Below, one piece after another: positions 12,421 to 24,563 of a DNA stretch of 64,000 bases. The position numbers and the translations under genes were made by a program. The notes beneath the pieces were generated by a model. It was not told the DNA's origin and ran no database searches. It saw nothing but the letters and a program-made list of their open reading frames with translations. Position 1 is the stretch's first letter; every line of letters starts with the position of its first letter. The stretch is from Poecilobothrus nobilitatus (lineage: Eukaryota > Arthropoda > Insecta > Diptera > Dolichopodidae). The stretch covers positions 252,441,540 to 252,505,539 of the forward strand of contig OX352772.1 of the NCBI GenBank assembly GCA_947095535.1, given 5' to 3'.

Positions 12421-13560
12421 AGAATGTAAACCAACGGTTTTTAAAAGCACACATTTCCAAAACTCAATACAAACTGTTTAGAAGTGTGACTTACACAAAA
12501 ATTTGAAAATTTCATGTAATAAGAAAAAATGTGAAAATAGGACATTTTTGAAATTTTGAGGGGCTATAAGTCCGGAATCCTATATAACTAAGAAAAGCCG
12601 TTAACACACGTAAAAATATATTATTGAACCTTTAATTTTCATGTCGTGCCGAAGAAAAATTTGTACAGGTACCTAAGTTACAGGTATCTAAAAATACCAA
12701 ATTTTCAATTTTTAAGGCGTAATAACTCTTAAAGAGGGGGTGTTACCAAAAAATTTTCTGAGGAAGCTTATACTAATTCTAAAAGTTCTTTCTTGTCTCA
12801 AAATTTCAGGTTCCTATCTAAAGGGGTGCCGGAGTTATGAAAAAAGAAATTTCATGCAAAATGTGGTTTTCACATAACGGTAAATTTAAATAGTAAAATA
12901 CAAAATATTGCATAATTTCGATATTGTTTTATATAGATAATAAAATTTTCGATCTTCTGGCGGTTTTAGATTGCAAAATTATTACGCAGAGCCCGAGATA
13001 TATACATCTGAAAATGGGGCTTTTTTGCAATTTTGAAGAGCGGCAACTTTGGAACCGAAACAATTTTCTGAGCAAACTTATACTAATTCTAAAAGTTCTT
13101 TCTTGCCTCAAAATTTCAAGATTCTATCTAGAAGCGTGCCGGAGTTATGAAAGTAGAAAAATCATGCAAAATTTGGTTTTCACATAACGGTAAATTTAAA
13201 TACTAAATTTAAAAAAATTGTATAATTTTGACATTAATTTACAAAGATAAAAGAAATACCTGTCGAATGACGTTTTCAGATTGAAAAAATCTTAAGCAGA
13301 ACATAAGATATATGCATTTAAAAATAGGGCTTTTTCAAAGTTTGAGGGGCTGTACCTCCGTAATGGGGGGGGCTACATGAAAAAGTTGTTCCACAAAATA
13401 ATTTTTTTTATGAGACCTACCTATGGTTAAAATTTTTTTTCTCTATCTTTAACGGTGTAGAAGTTTTGTAAACAGACGGACGGACGGACGGACAGAGTGA
13501 AACTAATAAGCACATTTTTTCAAAATTTTTTTGGAAATGTGCTAAAAACTAAAAGTAATC
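12420..13560 (+). repeat. Diverged Helentron/INE-1-like array of three ~300-bp subrepeats
   Basis: Three related blocks (about 12540-12900, 12950-13200 and 13260-13490) share the succession 'cacataacggtaaatttaaat', 'ttttgaggggctgta' and 'ctaaaagttctttctt'. The array ends in GGAC repeats (13479-13491) followed by a perfect 9-bp hairpin (agcacattt 13509-13517 with aaatgtgct 13535-13543). The layout parallels 4640-5345 and 34850-35654, but the sequence is much more diverged, so it is an older or sister family. Confidence 0.5.
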
Positions 13561-13564
13561 ATTT

Positions 13565-15075
13565 TTTACCGACCCCATACAATAATTATGTATGTAAAAT
13601 GCACTTTTCCGGTGTGGAGAAGGCTGTAAATTTTTTAGCGTGATATCTGTTTGTGTATCTGTGGCATGTGTGCAGCCTAAACAACTGAGCAAAATTTTTT
13701 GAAATTTCATATTTAAGGTTATGATATAAATATCTCGGATTGATAAGCTTTTGGAGCAAATCGGACAACCGGAAGTAATAGTTTACTAGTGTCAATTTTA
13801 CGTTTTTTACGAATATTTCGTAACAGGAAAATATTTAGAGAAAACTTATTAAAGAAAAGTTGTTACACAAGTAAAGAAGAACAAGTTCATATTAATTCCG
13901 TTTGAGTACATTATTTATTTATATTCTCCATATTTACAATTGCGGTATTATAATTTACACCAGAAATAATTTCTTCGGTACATGTAAATAAAAATAAATA
14001 AGTATAATTATAAATAATCTTATTGCAATAAAAACAAATAACAATAAATGTATAATTAATTGCTATTAATAAATTTTATAGTATTTTTTTTTATATAATT
14101 TTGCCTATTATTTCTTCTGTTGAAACACATAATCATTTTCGTTGGGATAAATTTTTGAGTCTAAAGTATATTTGTTTGTTAATTACTATTATTATTATAT
14201 TTCGTAGTTAATATATATATAGGTAATTCTAATAATAAATTTCTAATTTTGTTATTATAATTATTATTTTTATTACAGATTCCAAAATTTAATACAAAAA
14301 TAAAAACGTTTCCTATTTTATTTAATGCTTAATAATTTTTACTGTTATTTAAGCATTACCTGATACATTATTTGATGCGCTGTCGTAATGTTCTATTTTT
14401 TATTGGAACGGCATTTTTAAATAATTTTTTTTTTTGTTATCCTCATCATATCGTAAGTAGAATGCACAGACGCGCCAATCTCTTGAAATGTTTTTGTCAA
14501 TTAAATCAGCTCTATTTACCCCATCACACCATATCTCTTATAAAACTAATTAAAAATATATAAATACGTCTAGCATTAAATTAATATATAAAAAAAATTC
14601 TATTTTAACACAAAATTATTTTTTAACTTTTTTGTCTTTAGAAAACTACCCTTAATCAGATAAAATTAAAAAAAATATTTGTTTTAAAAATTCTATATAA
14701 AATCTTTAAATTTGCATGTACTTTCTTTCTCACTGTGTATTAAAAATTATCGACCGCCTATATAAATTTTGATATCTTTATATGAAGAAAAAAATCACGT
14801 CGAAATTATCAGAACGCCTTTGTATGCAATTGCAAGTAAAAATTTACGTACACAAATGCTGTGTTGTCTTACTTTCTCATTTTAATTATTTTATAAAGAG
14901 AAGTTAAAGCAAGTAATTATAGTAGTTTTTACCTCTTTTAACTAATTTTTTCAAATTACATATTTAAGGTTTTGTTATAAATATCTCGGATTGATAAGCT
15001 TTTGGAACAAATCGGACAACCGGAAGTAATAGTTTACTAGTGTTATTTTTACGTTTTTAAAAATTGCATTAGGTT
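13565..15075. repeat. Relic repeats shared with the right flank
   Basis: The block 13690-13910 recurs in part at 14950-15060, 52320-52545 and 60850-61080 (shared core: tatctcggattgataagctt). The block 14430-14800 recurs at 51940-52300 and 60475-60835 in the same orientation. A third block (14250-14420) recurs at 15880-16060 and 17310-17500. No coding capacity is seen. The sharing on both sides of the Polinton shows it landed in an already repeated region. Confidence 0.6.
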
Positions 15076-15544
15076 TACGTAAATGAAGAGTTTAATTAGT
15101 TATTTATTACCAATAGATATACTTTGTTTAACAGCACAATATTTCTTACTCAATACTAATACTAACAAGAAAAGAGGTAAAAAAATATAAAAAGAAATTT
15201 CTTAACCCTTAAACGATACTCTTAAGATTTTAATTCTACTATACATATGTTCAACTACAATATAATGTACAATGTATGCAATGAAATTTTTAATATTACT
15301 TTCTATTTATTTCTAAAGAAAAATATTTCTTATTCTTAAAAAAGAGAACAATCATAAATTTTATAATGTTGAGTAATAAGTTGAGTATTGATTAACATTT
15401 GTTTTTATGAGCAAAGAAAATGCCTGCAATAAAACGACAATGATTTTATAGTCTTTTAGAAGATTTCTAAGAAAAATATTTCCCGTTAACTGAGAAACTG
15501 TTACATCATATTATATCTGTATTAATACTAAATTTTCTACTGAC
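15076..15544. other. AT-rich spacer, nothing recognised
   Basis: No open frame of note, no tandem repeat and no element end was recognised here. Confidence 0.4.
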
Positions 15545-15850
15545 AGGAAGGTTAGTAATAACATAATCTATAACCGTGGCTGTGTTGCTCATAACCCTAG
15601 TGGCATACCTTGCATCAATTACATTCACAAAACGGACAGAGGAACTATTGATCACACCGGTATATTTTTGAGTAATACTATTATTCTTTAATAAATTTAT
15701 ATTTGAGTCTCCGACAAAAATAGTATTCTTGAAAGAATCTGCAATTCGCCGATCTATATACAGTTGTCACAGTTAATTTCGACATAGTATTATTGCTTTG
15801 CACTACCAATGAATTAAACATACTGTTCGTTTCAATTATATCGCAAATCA
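15545..15850 (-). pseudogene. LINE endonuclease fragment
   Basis: On the minus strand the reading contains IFVGDSNINLL, SSSVRFVNVIDARYATRV and TATVIDYVITN. This matches the second half of LINE APE endonucleases (a GDFN-like motif followed by a conserved T-x-I-D-H-type stretch). No start, RT or tail is nearby, so this is a stray fragment. A diverged partial copy lies at 17041-17290. Confidence 0.65.
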
Positions 15851-16107
15851 ATTAATTTAATTTAAATTTTTTATTTTGTTATTATAATTATTATTTTTAT
15901 TACAGATTCCAAAATTTAATACAAAAATAAAAACGTTTGCTATTTTATTTAATGCTTAATAATTTTTACTGTTATTTAAGTATTACCTGATACACTATTT
16001 GATGCGCTGTCGTAATGTTCTATTTTTTATTGGAACGGAATTTTTAAATAATTTTTTGGCGAAATATATGAGCCTTTGTTTTCCTCCTCTTTTCTTTTTT
16101 TTTCCGA

Positions 16108-16366
16108 AGTTTATGTTTCTATACAATATATGCAATTGCTACACATATAGTTTGAAATTTGAATATGAATGATATGCATTATACAAATGTATTTATAGAG
16201 CTACGTAATTTTAGGTTTCTATAGCTATACGTATTTTTTGTTTTATTTTCTGTTTTATGTTTCTATACAATATATACGGTTGCTATACATATAGGTTGAA
16301 ATTTGAATATCAATGATATAAAAATGTACCTACATATGTATTAATATATGTAGCGACAGTGTTAGG
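16108..16366 (+). repeat. ~147-bp tandem repeat, the Polinton target
   Basis: The motif tatgtttctatacaatatat recurs at about 16108 and 16255, a period near 147 bp. Copies share gctatacgtattttttg and gtttgaaatttgaatat. The next copy is found directly after the Polinton right terminus (51013 onward: gtctatggctatacgtattt). The element therefore interrupted one repeat unit. Confidence 0.7.
16361..16366 (+). repeat. Polinton target-site duplication, left
   Basis: gttagg directly precedes the left terminus. The same six bases directly follow the right terminus copies at 51007-51012 and 59537-59542. Six-base duplications are the known signature of Polinton integration. Confidence 0.75.
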
Positions 16367-17040
16367 GGTAGGTATTGGGGCGATATGGAATGGAAATTCC
16401 GTGCGAGAAAGAGATAGCAATAGTTTGAATGAAGATGCGTAAGTAATCCGTCATTGTGTTAGTAGGTCATTTTAGGTGAGTGATTTAAAGGAATTTATGT
16501 GAGAATAAAGAGTAGGGGTGTCACGCTTGAGTGATTTTGAAATATTAGTGTATGTGTGTGTGTGAATGTCTAGAGAGAACAAGTGAATATTAATTAGGAA
16601 GGGATTAAGTAATAAGTTATTAGTTAATAGAAAATTTAATAGGTAAAGAGAGAGGGTGTTGAATATCGAATAAGTAGAGAGAGAGAGAGTATATAAATAT
16701 TAGGGTTGTAAATTGTTATGGAAGAAGTATTTGACTTGATAGATGACTTAAGAATTTAAGTAATTTGTGTAGGGGAGTGAGTAGACGACTGTCTGATGTA
16801 GATATGTAGATAGTGTGATTTAATTTTTGTTTTGACGAGGGTTGTATAATATTGTGTGTAGGGTGTCACGCATGCGTGATTTAAGGAATATAATAGAGGG
16901 GGTTAATTATGAGAAGGGGGAATGATGATTATTGTTTTAAGTAAGGGATAAATTGAAAATAGAATAAAAGAAATATAGAATACAAGCGGATTTGAACCGG
17001 GGTACTATTTGAATATAAATTTTACAAATGTGAACTCTTT

Positions 17041-17520
17041 AACTATTAATTACATTCACAAAACGGATAGAGGAACTATTGATCACATAGGTATATTTTT
17101 GAGTAATACTATTATTCTTTAATAAATTTATATTTGAGTCTCCGACTAAAGAAGTAGTCTTGAAAGAATCTGTAATTCGCCGATCTATATACAGTTGTCA
17201 TAGTTAATTCCGGCATAGTATTATTGCTTTGCACTACCAATGAATTAAACATTTTGTTCTTTTGAATTATATCGAAAATCAATTAATTTAATTTAAATTT
17301 TTAATTTTGTTATTATAATTATTATTTTTATTACAGATTCCAAAATTTAATACAAAAATAAAAACGTTTGCTATTTTATTTAATGCTTAATAATTTTTAC
17401 TGTTATTTAAGTATTACCTGATACACTATTTGATGCGCTGTCGTAATGTTCTATTTTTTATTGGAACGGAATTTTTAAATAATTTTTTGGCGAAATATAT
17501 GAGCCTTTGTTTTCCTCCTA
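17041..17520. repeat. Duplicated flank segment inside the left arm
   Basis: Copies 15620-16085: a minus-strand LINE endonuclease fragment followed by the block ending gagcctttgttttcctcct. Its presence inside the inverted repeat shows a local tandem duplication that joined flank and terminus after insertion. Confidence 0.6.
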
Positions 17521-17929
17521 ATATTAAAGGGGTGAATATTAATTAGGAAAGTAATAAGTTATTAGTAAAGAGAAAATTTAATAGGCAAAGAGAGGGGGTG
17601 TTGAATATTGAATAAGTAGAGAGAGAGAGAGAGAGTATATAAATATTAGGGATGCAAGTTGTTATGGAAGAGATATTTGTTTTGATAGATGACTTAAGAA
17701 TTTAAGTAATTTGTGTAGGGGAGTGAGTAGACGACTGTCTGATGTAGATATGTAGGTGGAGTGATTTAATTTTTGATTTGGTGAGGGTTGTATAATATTG
17801 TGTGTAGGGTGTCACGCATGCGTGATTTAAGGAATATAATAGAAGGGGTTAATTATGAGAAGGGGGAATGATGATTATTGTTTTAAAAGGGATAAATTGG
17901 AAATAGAATAAAAGAAATATAGAATACAA

Positions 17930-18010
17930 GGGGATTTGAACCGGGGTACTATTTGAATATAAATTTTACAAATGTGAACTCTTTAACTATGACGCTATAG
18001 AGTTGATTGT
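17930..18010 (-). other. tRNA-like segment in the left terminal repeat
   Basis: Read on the minus strand it has a B-box-like ggttcaaatcc, an anticodon-loop-like ttgtaaa, and an A-box-like tagcgtcatagttaa. Stems are poorly conserved, so it is not a functional tRNA. A partial copy is at 16985-17045, and the opposite arm has the same segment at 48655-48735. Confidence 0.4.
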
Positions 18011-18900
18011 AAGTTATATGTTAATTTGAGTTTATAAAGGAAGTGTTGTTTGAAATTATATGATTGAATTTAAAAAAAGATATTGTTAGTTATAAAAATA
18101 TTACATTGAGAATAGGGGGTTCAAATAGGGGATTCCGTTTGAGTGATTTTTTGTTTTTAGGGAGAATGTTTTTAGGGATTAAATAAAGCGTACATAATGT
18201 TTTTTATAAAAAATTAAGGGGAAAAAATAATATTAAATAAAGGTAAGTATAAAAATAGGTAAGTACAAAATATGTATGTATTTTTTTTATAAAAATAAAT
18301 TTTATAAATATTTTTTGCAAAATAAAAAAGGAATGTATGGTAGATAATATATTTACTAGATTTTAAAGTTGACCTTGAACTTAAAATTACTGAAGCGAGA
18401 AATGATAAAATAAAGTTATGAGGATATATTATATAATATATATATTATATATTATTATGCGCAACATACTTTTTTTTTTTTTTAAATGAAAAGGATATTA
18501 TTTTTTTTTGTGTAAGGGTAACGAAAAAATCAAATCTAATATTGAACTTGACTCAATTTTGAGCTTGCTGAAACAAAACAGTAAAACAGAACGAAAAAGA
18601 TGTAGATAGATACTTTTTTTAAAAATTAAAAAGGATATTATTTTTTTTGTAAGCGAAAATAAAAAAAAGAAAAGCATACTAATAATATGTGCAAAATATT
18701 TGATACAAAATAAAGGGGTGAAGTAAATATTGATCTTGACCTTGATTATCAACAGGTAGTAAGCAGTAAGTACCTATAAATATAAGAAATGGTAATTATG
18801 CTCGAGAGGTTTTTGTTTTTTTTAGTCTTGTATTAATTCTAAATGAAAAAGGATAATTTTTTGTAAAATAAAAATTTTTATTATGATTTTTAATTGTTTT
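18010..18900. other. Inner half of the left terminal repeat, non-coding
   Basis: AT-rich, with ata palindromes near 18425-18455 and T runs. It pairs with 48010-48640 in inverted orientation. No gene is supported. Confidence 0.6.
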
Positions 18901-19249
18901 TAACATATATTTATTTATTTTATAGAAATATTGTTTTATATATGTGTTCTCGGTGTGGAATTGTAAGAATTTTAGAAATTATGAAATATATTTTTGATAC
19001 GTTTTTGAAATCTGCATCTATCTCTAGCATTGTTCCCACACACTTTTTCGAGCAGCTCTATATGCAAAATTCCATGTGTACATGTACAAAAATTTGAACG
19101 TTCTTATTAAATCGTACGTTTTTTATTTTTATTTTTAAATTTGTTTTTAGTAAATACATATATATATTTAAACAGTTTTTAGCGGCACATCTAATTTTAC
19201 AGTTTGTTGTGTTGTTTGTATTATTATATAGGACACATTGATGTAAAAT

Positions 19250-19604
19250 CGTCAATTTTATATAGCCATATCATATTTTGGGTAAGATCTATTATATTTG
19301 GTTTAACAAGATATTTTTTTAAAAAATTTGTTTTTTGCTCTCCTTTTATAAAAATTTTTTCAAAAAGTTCAAAATCGTGTTTTATAACAACTGGTACTTG
19401 TGTATATTCGAATATGGTGGTTTAAAGTGAAATATTAAGTGGAACTAAACTTCCTTTTTCCACAGCTGCCAATTCTTTTAAAAAATATTGTTTTTCATTT
19501 CCACGTGAAAATTGTAAGTCGACTATTAGAAAATGATTTCTTTCCATGGTAAAGTGTAGTAATGAAATGACTAAATATTTTTGAATTATCATGATTTTAT
19601 ACAA
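19250..19604 (-). pseudogene. Unknown Polinton minus-strand gene fragment
   Basis: The minus-strand reading from 19547 starts MERNHFLIVDLQFSRG and continues, with a stop and frame change near 19422, to a segment reading FFKKYLVKPNIIDL (about 19310). The opening, with an acidic residue in a hydrophobic strand, recalls RNase H-fold nucleases, but this is weak. A related piece of the last segment (FFKKYLIKPNIIDL) lies at 47810-47880, also on the minus strand, next to the right terminal repeat. Function is not assigned. Confidence 0.35.
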
Positions 19605-19653
19605 TGATTTTACTATAAATATAACCGAGAAAGTGTTTACCTTTTAGTTTATA

Positions 19654-20333
19654 ATGACTATGTTATCTCATCCTTTTACAATGATGGTAGCGGGGCCATC
19701 GTGTTGTGTAAAACTACATTTATTCGAAACTTAATAGAAAATAGGAATACAGTTATTCATCCTAAAATAAATAAAATTATTTGGTGTAATCCTAATAAGA
19801 ATGCAGTTCCACTAAACATTAAAGAACTTGAATATTTTAATGCTATACCAGACTTGAGTGAAAATGACCATCCTTTATTAGTAATAATAGATGACATGAT
19901 GTTGGATTCAAGTAATAAAAGCCTTTGCGAATTGTTTACTAGAGTTTCGCATCATAGGAATTTATCTGTAATATTTACAACTCAAAATGTGTTTTATCAG
20001 GGAAAATTTTCTAGAGATATTTCTCTCAATTGTAAATATTTGGTTCTTTTTAAAAGCCCCAGAGACAAATCACAGATTCTAACATTGTCACGACAAATTT
20101 ACCCCAATAAAATGAAAGAATTCCAAAAAGTATATAATGAAGTAACGTTACGACCACATGGTTATATATTTATAGATCTTAGTCAGGATATTAACGATCT
20201 ATTTTGATTGAGAAGTGATATATTAGGTGAGAATTTTTGTTTTTGTGAAAAAGAAGATTTAGATAATTTAAGTGAGAAATATGAAACGATTGAAGACAAA
20301 CCAACATATATTGCATCTATTAAAAAACTCTAA
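19654..20333 (+). pseudogene. Polinton packaging ATPase (FtsK/HerA type)
   Basis: In Polintons this ATPase is taken to pump DNA into the capsid. The start at 19654 gives an N-terminus ending SHPFTMMVAG before the Walker A region. That region is degraded: a frame change falls inside it near 19700 and a key Gly is missing. Frame 3 then runs on with Walker B (LLVIIDDMML, about 19880), a TTQNVFYQG sensor-like motif (about 19980) and SRDISLNCKYLVLFKSPRD. An in-frame TGA at 20205-20207 is followed by the rest of the C-terminus to 20333. It is single-copy, because it lies outside the repeated block. Confidence 0.85.
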
Positions 20334-20591
20334 GCCAAAAAAATTATTATAAAACATTGCGATCCTGAAGTAATAAAAACATTGTGTGAAATAGCGTTGA
20401 ATATATTGAAAGGTAATTGTATTTTAAGTAAAAAAGCAATAAACCAATTGAAAAAGTATTAAAAGGAGTTGAGATCGTTAATTTGCCATAAAAAGTCTTT
20501 ACTTAGTAAACGGAAAACTATTATTCAAAGGGGTGGATTTTTATCCACACTAATTGGCGCTATTCTATGAGGAATACTTGGAAATGAATAA
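20334..20591 (+). pseudogene. Small basic Polinton protein, core-like
   Basis: Directly continues the ATPase frame after its stop. The reading has KHCDPEVIKTLCEIALNIL, a Lys-rich middle and a Gly/Leu hydrophobic end (IIQRGGFLSTLIGAIL). This pattern, a small basic protein with a C-terminal hydrophobic segment, recurs after the ATPase in insect Polintons, as I recall. There is no start Met, and stops at about 20458 and 20568 interrupt it. Exact role unknown; a virion core or membrane-active protein is possible. Confidence 0.5.
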
Positions 20592-21319
20592 CATATTTAA
20601 TAAAATGATTTTAGTAAAACCAGAGATTTATGAAAAACTCAAACAAAATACAGATATTGAACTTAGTAAATTAAATAACAGCTGGAAAAATTACTATCTT
20701 AAATAAAAAAATTAAAATTATCTTAAATAAAAATTTGTCGTATATTCAAAAATGGTATTTATTTCGTCAAAATTTGTATAAAGTAAGTAATAAGCGGAGA
20801 ATGAGCTCGCCTCAGAATAAAAACGGTCAACATAAACAAGAAAGTATAAAGCTTTACGAATCAAAGGGTGTTCAAACACGTCCTAAACCACTATTACGAA
20901 ATGCAGAAGCTCAATAAGAATTTATCAAGAGTAAACATTTTGGAATGCAATTTCCCATGAAAGAGATTTATGAACATGAACCAGCTGATGAAGTATTTAT
21001 TGATGATGAAAAAGAAGAGAAAATATATTCAAAAGCAATTTCTGCTACAAAATCAGGGGAACATCTAAGAAAAAGGAAATCTATTAAAAATGTACAATTG
21101 TATGAAACTGATACTGGAGATATTATAACCGTACCTTTAGATAGTCCAAGTCCGCCTCAAAAAAAGGAAAAAACTATAAATAGTAAAGAAATGGGTATTA
21201 AAGAACAAAGACGTGTTTTACGTTCAAATAGAACTGGTGGAGAAACTCAAACAGAACTTAATTTTCCAATTCGAAAAGTCAAGTCTACAAGTAGTTCACA
21301 ATGGATAACATACAAATAA
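20584..21319 (+). pseudogene. Polinton gene X, unit 1
   Basis: Starts MNNIFNKMILVKPEIY at 20584, overlapping the previous reading. The frame stops at about 20706 and continues in another frame with LSYIQKWYLFRQNLYKV (20735). It then passes through a long charged, probably disordered region (stop at 20915) to a C-terminus ending at 21319. The part before 20714 exists only once. From 20714 on the sequence belongs to the 5.5-kb repeated block. No catalytic motif is seen. Position between core protein and capsid genes suggests a virion or assembly role, by inference only. Confidence 0.5.
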
Positions 21320-22211
21320 AGGATGACTTTCACATTACATTACTGAGAATTACTACCCCGAAAATACATTGTCATCTTTTACAAATAAATTGGATAAATA
21401 TATGTGTGATTCTAGTTGAAAGTCGGTGTTTCTGAAAATGTATGTAATTAATGATTTTATCCCAAAACCATATGACGAAGATTGGGAGAAAAGTACCCAG
21501 GTATATATTAAGGGTATGCAAGATAAAGATTTGATAGCAGTCGGTACAACGTACATCCCATATGATGAAAAACAAATGTTATGTGATTGGAAGATTTTTC
21601 TATTCCCAACACTAATTCAAAATATTAAGCCATTTCAAAGATTTTCAAGAAAAGAAGTTGAACGACAGCTGATTTGGGGGATTTTTAATTTTATAAATGA
21701 TGATGCCAATTATGTAAAACCAGCAAAAGCTGAAGATATGCCTCAAAATATATCTTACACTACTATATGTGTGGCTAAACCAAAAATAGTAATCAAATTA
21801 AAAGCAAATTTCTCTTATTCATTAAAAGGGCTTTTAAAAACATGTTTCAATCAAGTATCATCGAAAGTAGCAGATTTTAAGAAATTTAAACCACGTGTAA
21901 TAGAAGGTTTCGAAATGTTTTTAGACAGTCTACAATTAATTCCAATTATTAAACCAGATATGTTTTTTATATACTTGGATATTATTGAACCACAAAATAT
22001 AGCTGATAAAAATGTGAGATGTTTAAGAACTATCAATGTTCAAAATACTTTTAATGATATAGTAAAAGACTTCAGAAACATTCAATATTGTAAAGTAGAG
22101 AAATCATTTAATAGTATTTCAATACTTTTATGTGATAAATATGGTTACAAAGTAAATTTTTCCAATAGTTCAATTCCTACAAAAATTGTATTGCATTTTA
22201 AAAAAGTATAA
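21301..22211 (+). pseudogene. Polinton putative minor capsid protein, unit 1
   Basis: ATG at 21301 overlaps the end of gene X. The first 14 codons are in one frame, then the reading continues in frame 3 (YYPENTLSSFTNKL, about 21351) with a TGA near 21417 and an open run to 22211. The N-terminal pattern, with 'pEnTlssFtnkL' followed by a region that would form beta strands, is typical of the conserved non-major capsid gene of insect Polintons. I assign it as the penton-type minor capsid by position before the basic protein and major capsid. The fold is not provable by eye. Confidence 0.55.
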
Positions 22212-22249
22212 ATAAAGCATGTCATTGTAGAAAAATACATCAGTCCAAA

Positions 22250-22699
22250 ATGAATCGAGTATATTATAAGTATTATTTCATTCAGTCAGGAAGAGGTTTA
22301 GAAGATATTGGTCATTTGTTTTACTCAAGCCTTTCATATCAAAGAGGACGAGGATTAGGAAGTTTTTTCGGTGGATTAATTAGATATTTAAAGCCAATAT
22401 TTAGTTCGGGTGTGAATATATTAAAGAACGAAGCTATAAGCTCTGGTATTAATGCATTATCTGATATTGCATCAGGTGCAAATGTCAAAGAAGTGGTGAA
22501 AAATCGTGGTAAAGAAATTGTTAAAAATATTAGACGTGGTGCTGTTCGAAAACTTGATGAAATGTACGGATCTGGGAAAAAGAAAAGAAATATAAAAACT
22601 AAAACTATAAAAAGGCCAGCTTTAAAACGTTTAAGTTATTTAAAAAGAAAACGACGCCAAGTTAAAAGCAAAAGGAGAAAAAAGATATTTTTGATTAGA
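22250..22699 (+). pseudogene. Polinton basic Gly-rich protein, fused in frame to the capsid, unit 1
   Basis: Starts MNRVYYKYYF. It has a Gly-rich amphipathic stretch (GRGLGSFFGGLIRYL), a helix-like part ending in GANVKEVV, then a strongly basic Lys/Arg tail. The layout resembles adenovirus core or membrane-lytic precursors (pX/protein VI-like), an analogy from known Polinton biology. The reading runs without a stop into the major capsid start at 22700. A neighbouring frame has a stop just before that start, so an indel in an A-run probably removed the natural stop. Both units carry the fusion. Confidence 0.55.
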
Positions 22700-23974
22700 A
22701 TGAGTGAATGTATGAAATCTGAATTGGATATTTTTAAAACACCACCTATTCAGTCCAGCGTTTTACGATCTGAAGAAGTTTATTACAATCCTATTGCTTC
22801 TTTAGATAATTCATCAACAATTGAATTCGTTTCTCTAGGACATGGTGATACATATAGGGATTTATCTTCAACATATTTGAGATTAAAGGTGCAAATAACT
22901 AAAAAAGATGGAACTCTTTGGAATAATGATCAAACAACTGATAAACAATTGATACCACAACCTAGTGTAGTTAACAATCTTTTACATTCATTAATAAAAC
23001 AATGCAATGTTCAATTAAATGGAAAATATATTACTCCATCCGAAATTATCATTATGCAATGGAAATTATCATTATAGAGCATACATTGAATCATTACTCA
23101 ATTACGGTAACGTTAGATAAAGGAAATATAGCAAAATCAGATAATAATGGTTCAAAAGAACGACAGAAACTTTACAATAATAGTAGAAATATAGTAGAAC
23201 TTATGGGTAAATTACATGTCGATATGTTTAATCAACCAACTCTTCTAATAAATGGTGTTGATGTCCAAATTTTACTTACTTTAGAGAAACCGGAATTTTA
23301 TATGTTTTCAGCGGATACTGATGAGTCCCAATTGAAAATTATACAAGCAAATTTATTAATGAAACACGTTACAGTTAACCCCGGTATTTTACTCGCTCAT
23401 AATTCAGTTTTGAAAAAAAGTACAGCTAAATATTTTTACAAAAAAGTTGAAGTAAAATCATTCACTATTCCAATGAATAGTCAAAACTTATTATTAGATA
23501 ATGCTTTCATTGGACAATTACCAAATACATTAATATTTTGTATGACTGAAAATTCAGGATATTCGAGGAAACGATCTAAAAATCCCTTAAATTTTAAACA
23601 CTTTGATATTAATCAATTTGCATTATCTGTTAACGGTGTACAAGCTCCCAATTTAGCAATAGAAACTAATCTTTCTAACAAAAATAATTGTTTCACTAGA
23701 GCATATAATACACTTTTTACTGGCACCGGAATACATCACAACGATAAAGGATCTTCAAATAACAAAAACAATGTTTAATAATGGTTTCTTTATGCTGGCA
23801 TTTGATTTAACACCAGATTCAATTTTGTGCCAGGGTTTACTCAACCAAGGAACTGTAAGAATTGAAGCAAAATTATCAAAACCGCTTCCCTCTACCTTAA
23901 CAGCTATTTTGTATGGAGAGTTTGACGCAAATATTCAAATAGATAAAAACCGTAACGTTTATACAAATCTATAA
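22700..23974 (+). pseudogene. Polinton major capsid protein (double jelly-roll type), unit 1
   Basis: ATG at 22700 opens MSECMKSELDIFKTPP and SLDNSSTIEFVSLGHGD, the conserved start of Polinton major capsid proteins. The reading has three segments: to 23077, 23079-23778 and 23771-23974. The first break is caused by a 20-bp tandem duplication (gaaattatcattatgcaatg, 23041-23060, repeated immediately). A second frame change follows near 23100. The last segment ends near 23974 with an aataaa signal just after. Total length about 420 codons. The same lesions occur in unit 2, so they predate the amplification. Confidence 0.8.
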
Positions 23975-24042
23975 ATAAAGTATATACAAACATAAAAAAT
24001 TCATAAAGCATTAAGAAATTATTGTGTTTTCAACACATCAAC

Positions 24043-24512
24043 ATGAATTCCTTAGAGATTGAAGAAATTTTGAAATGTAATAATAGTACAAAGAAATTAT
24101 TTAATGGAGTTTGGGCGCTGGATCGTATACCAAAAGTTATTAAACGACAATCTTTTTTCATTGTTAATACACATATGGCTAAAGATCCTGGCGAGCATTG
24201 GCTGGCAGCTTTTATACCAAAAGACGGATGTATAGAATATTTTGATTCTTATGGACGACCCCCATGTGAAAAACAAATTCTTAATTTATTTAAAAAACTT
24301 TGTATTGTATTTAATGAAATACGTTTGCAAAGTGATATTTCGGATTTTTGTGGTCAGTATTGTTGTGTTTATGTAAAAGCATGAATAATTTTTTAAATTT
24401 CTTTAACAATGTTGACAATATTAAAAATAACATAAAAAATGACATGTGCATAGTGAAAGAATTTAAGCGTATATTTGGAGAAAATAAACATGTACAGTCA
24501 TGTGTTGCTTAG
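24043..24512 (+). pseudogene. Polinton cysteine protease (adenain-like), unit 1
   Basis: Likely processes capsid proteins in the virion, as the C5-type adenovirus protease does. ATG at 24043. Visible catalytic pieces are His in GEHWLAAFIP (about 24195), Asp in EYFDSYG (about 24240) and Cys in DFCGQYCCVY (about 24350). A frame change near 24378 after CVYVK separates the last ~40 codons, which continue to a stop at 24510-24512 and have the usual C-terminal pattern (NFLNFF, IVKEFKRIF). All catalytic residues survive, with one lesion only. Confidence 0.85.
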
Positions 24513-24563
24513 AAGTATAAATGTTAAAATCGGTACTTGTAAATATTCAGTTTATTTATAACA

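Larger units (their letters stand above)
16367..19020 (+). repeat. Polinton left terminal inverted repeat, with internal duplication
   Basis: Reverse-complementary to 47900-49170 plus the terminal part at 50580-51006. Landmarks in both arms are gtgtcacgcttgagtgat, agacgactgtctgatgtaga, a GA/TC microsatellite, a tRNA-like segment, and gttgaccttgaactt near 18365. The arm is interrupted at 17041-17520 by a second copy of outside sequence, so part of the arm (16560-17040 and 17530-18000) is present twice with a period near 960 bases. Confidence 0.8.

Noticed and set aside
18420..18460. AT palindrome considered as a replication origin
   Set aside because: It lies in the terminal repeat within long A/T runs. 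Nothing distinguishes it from low complexity.
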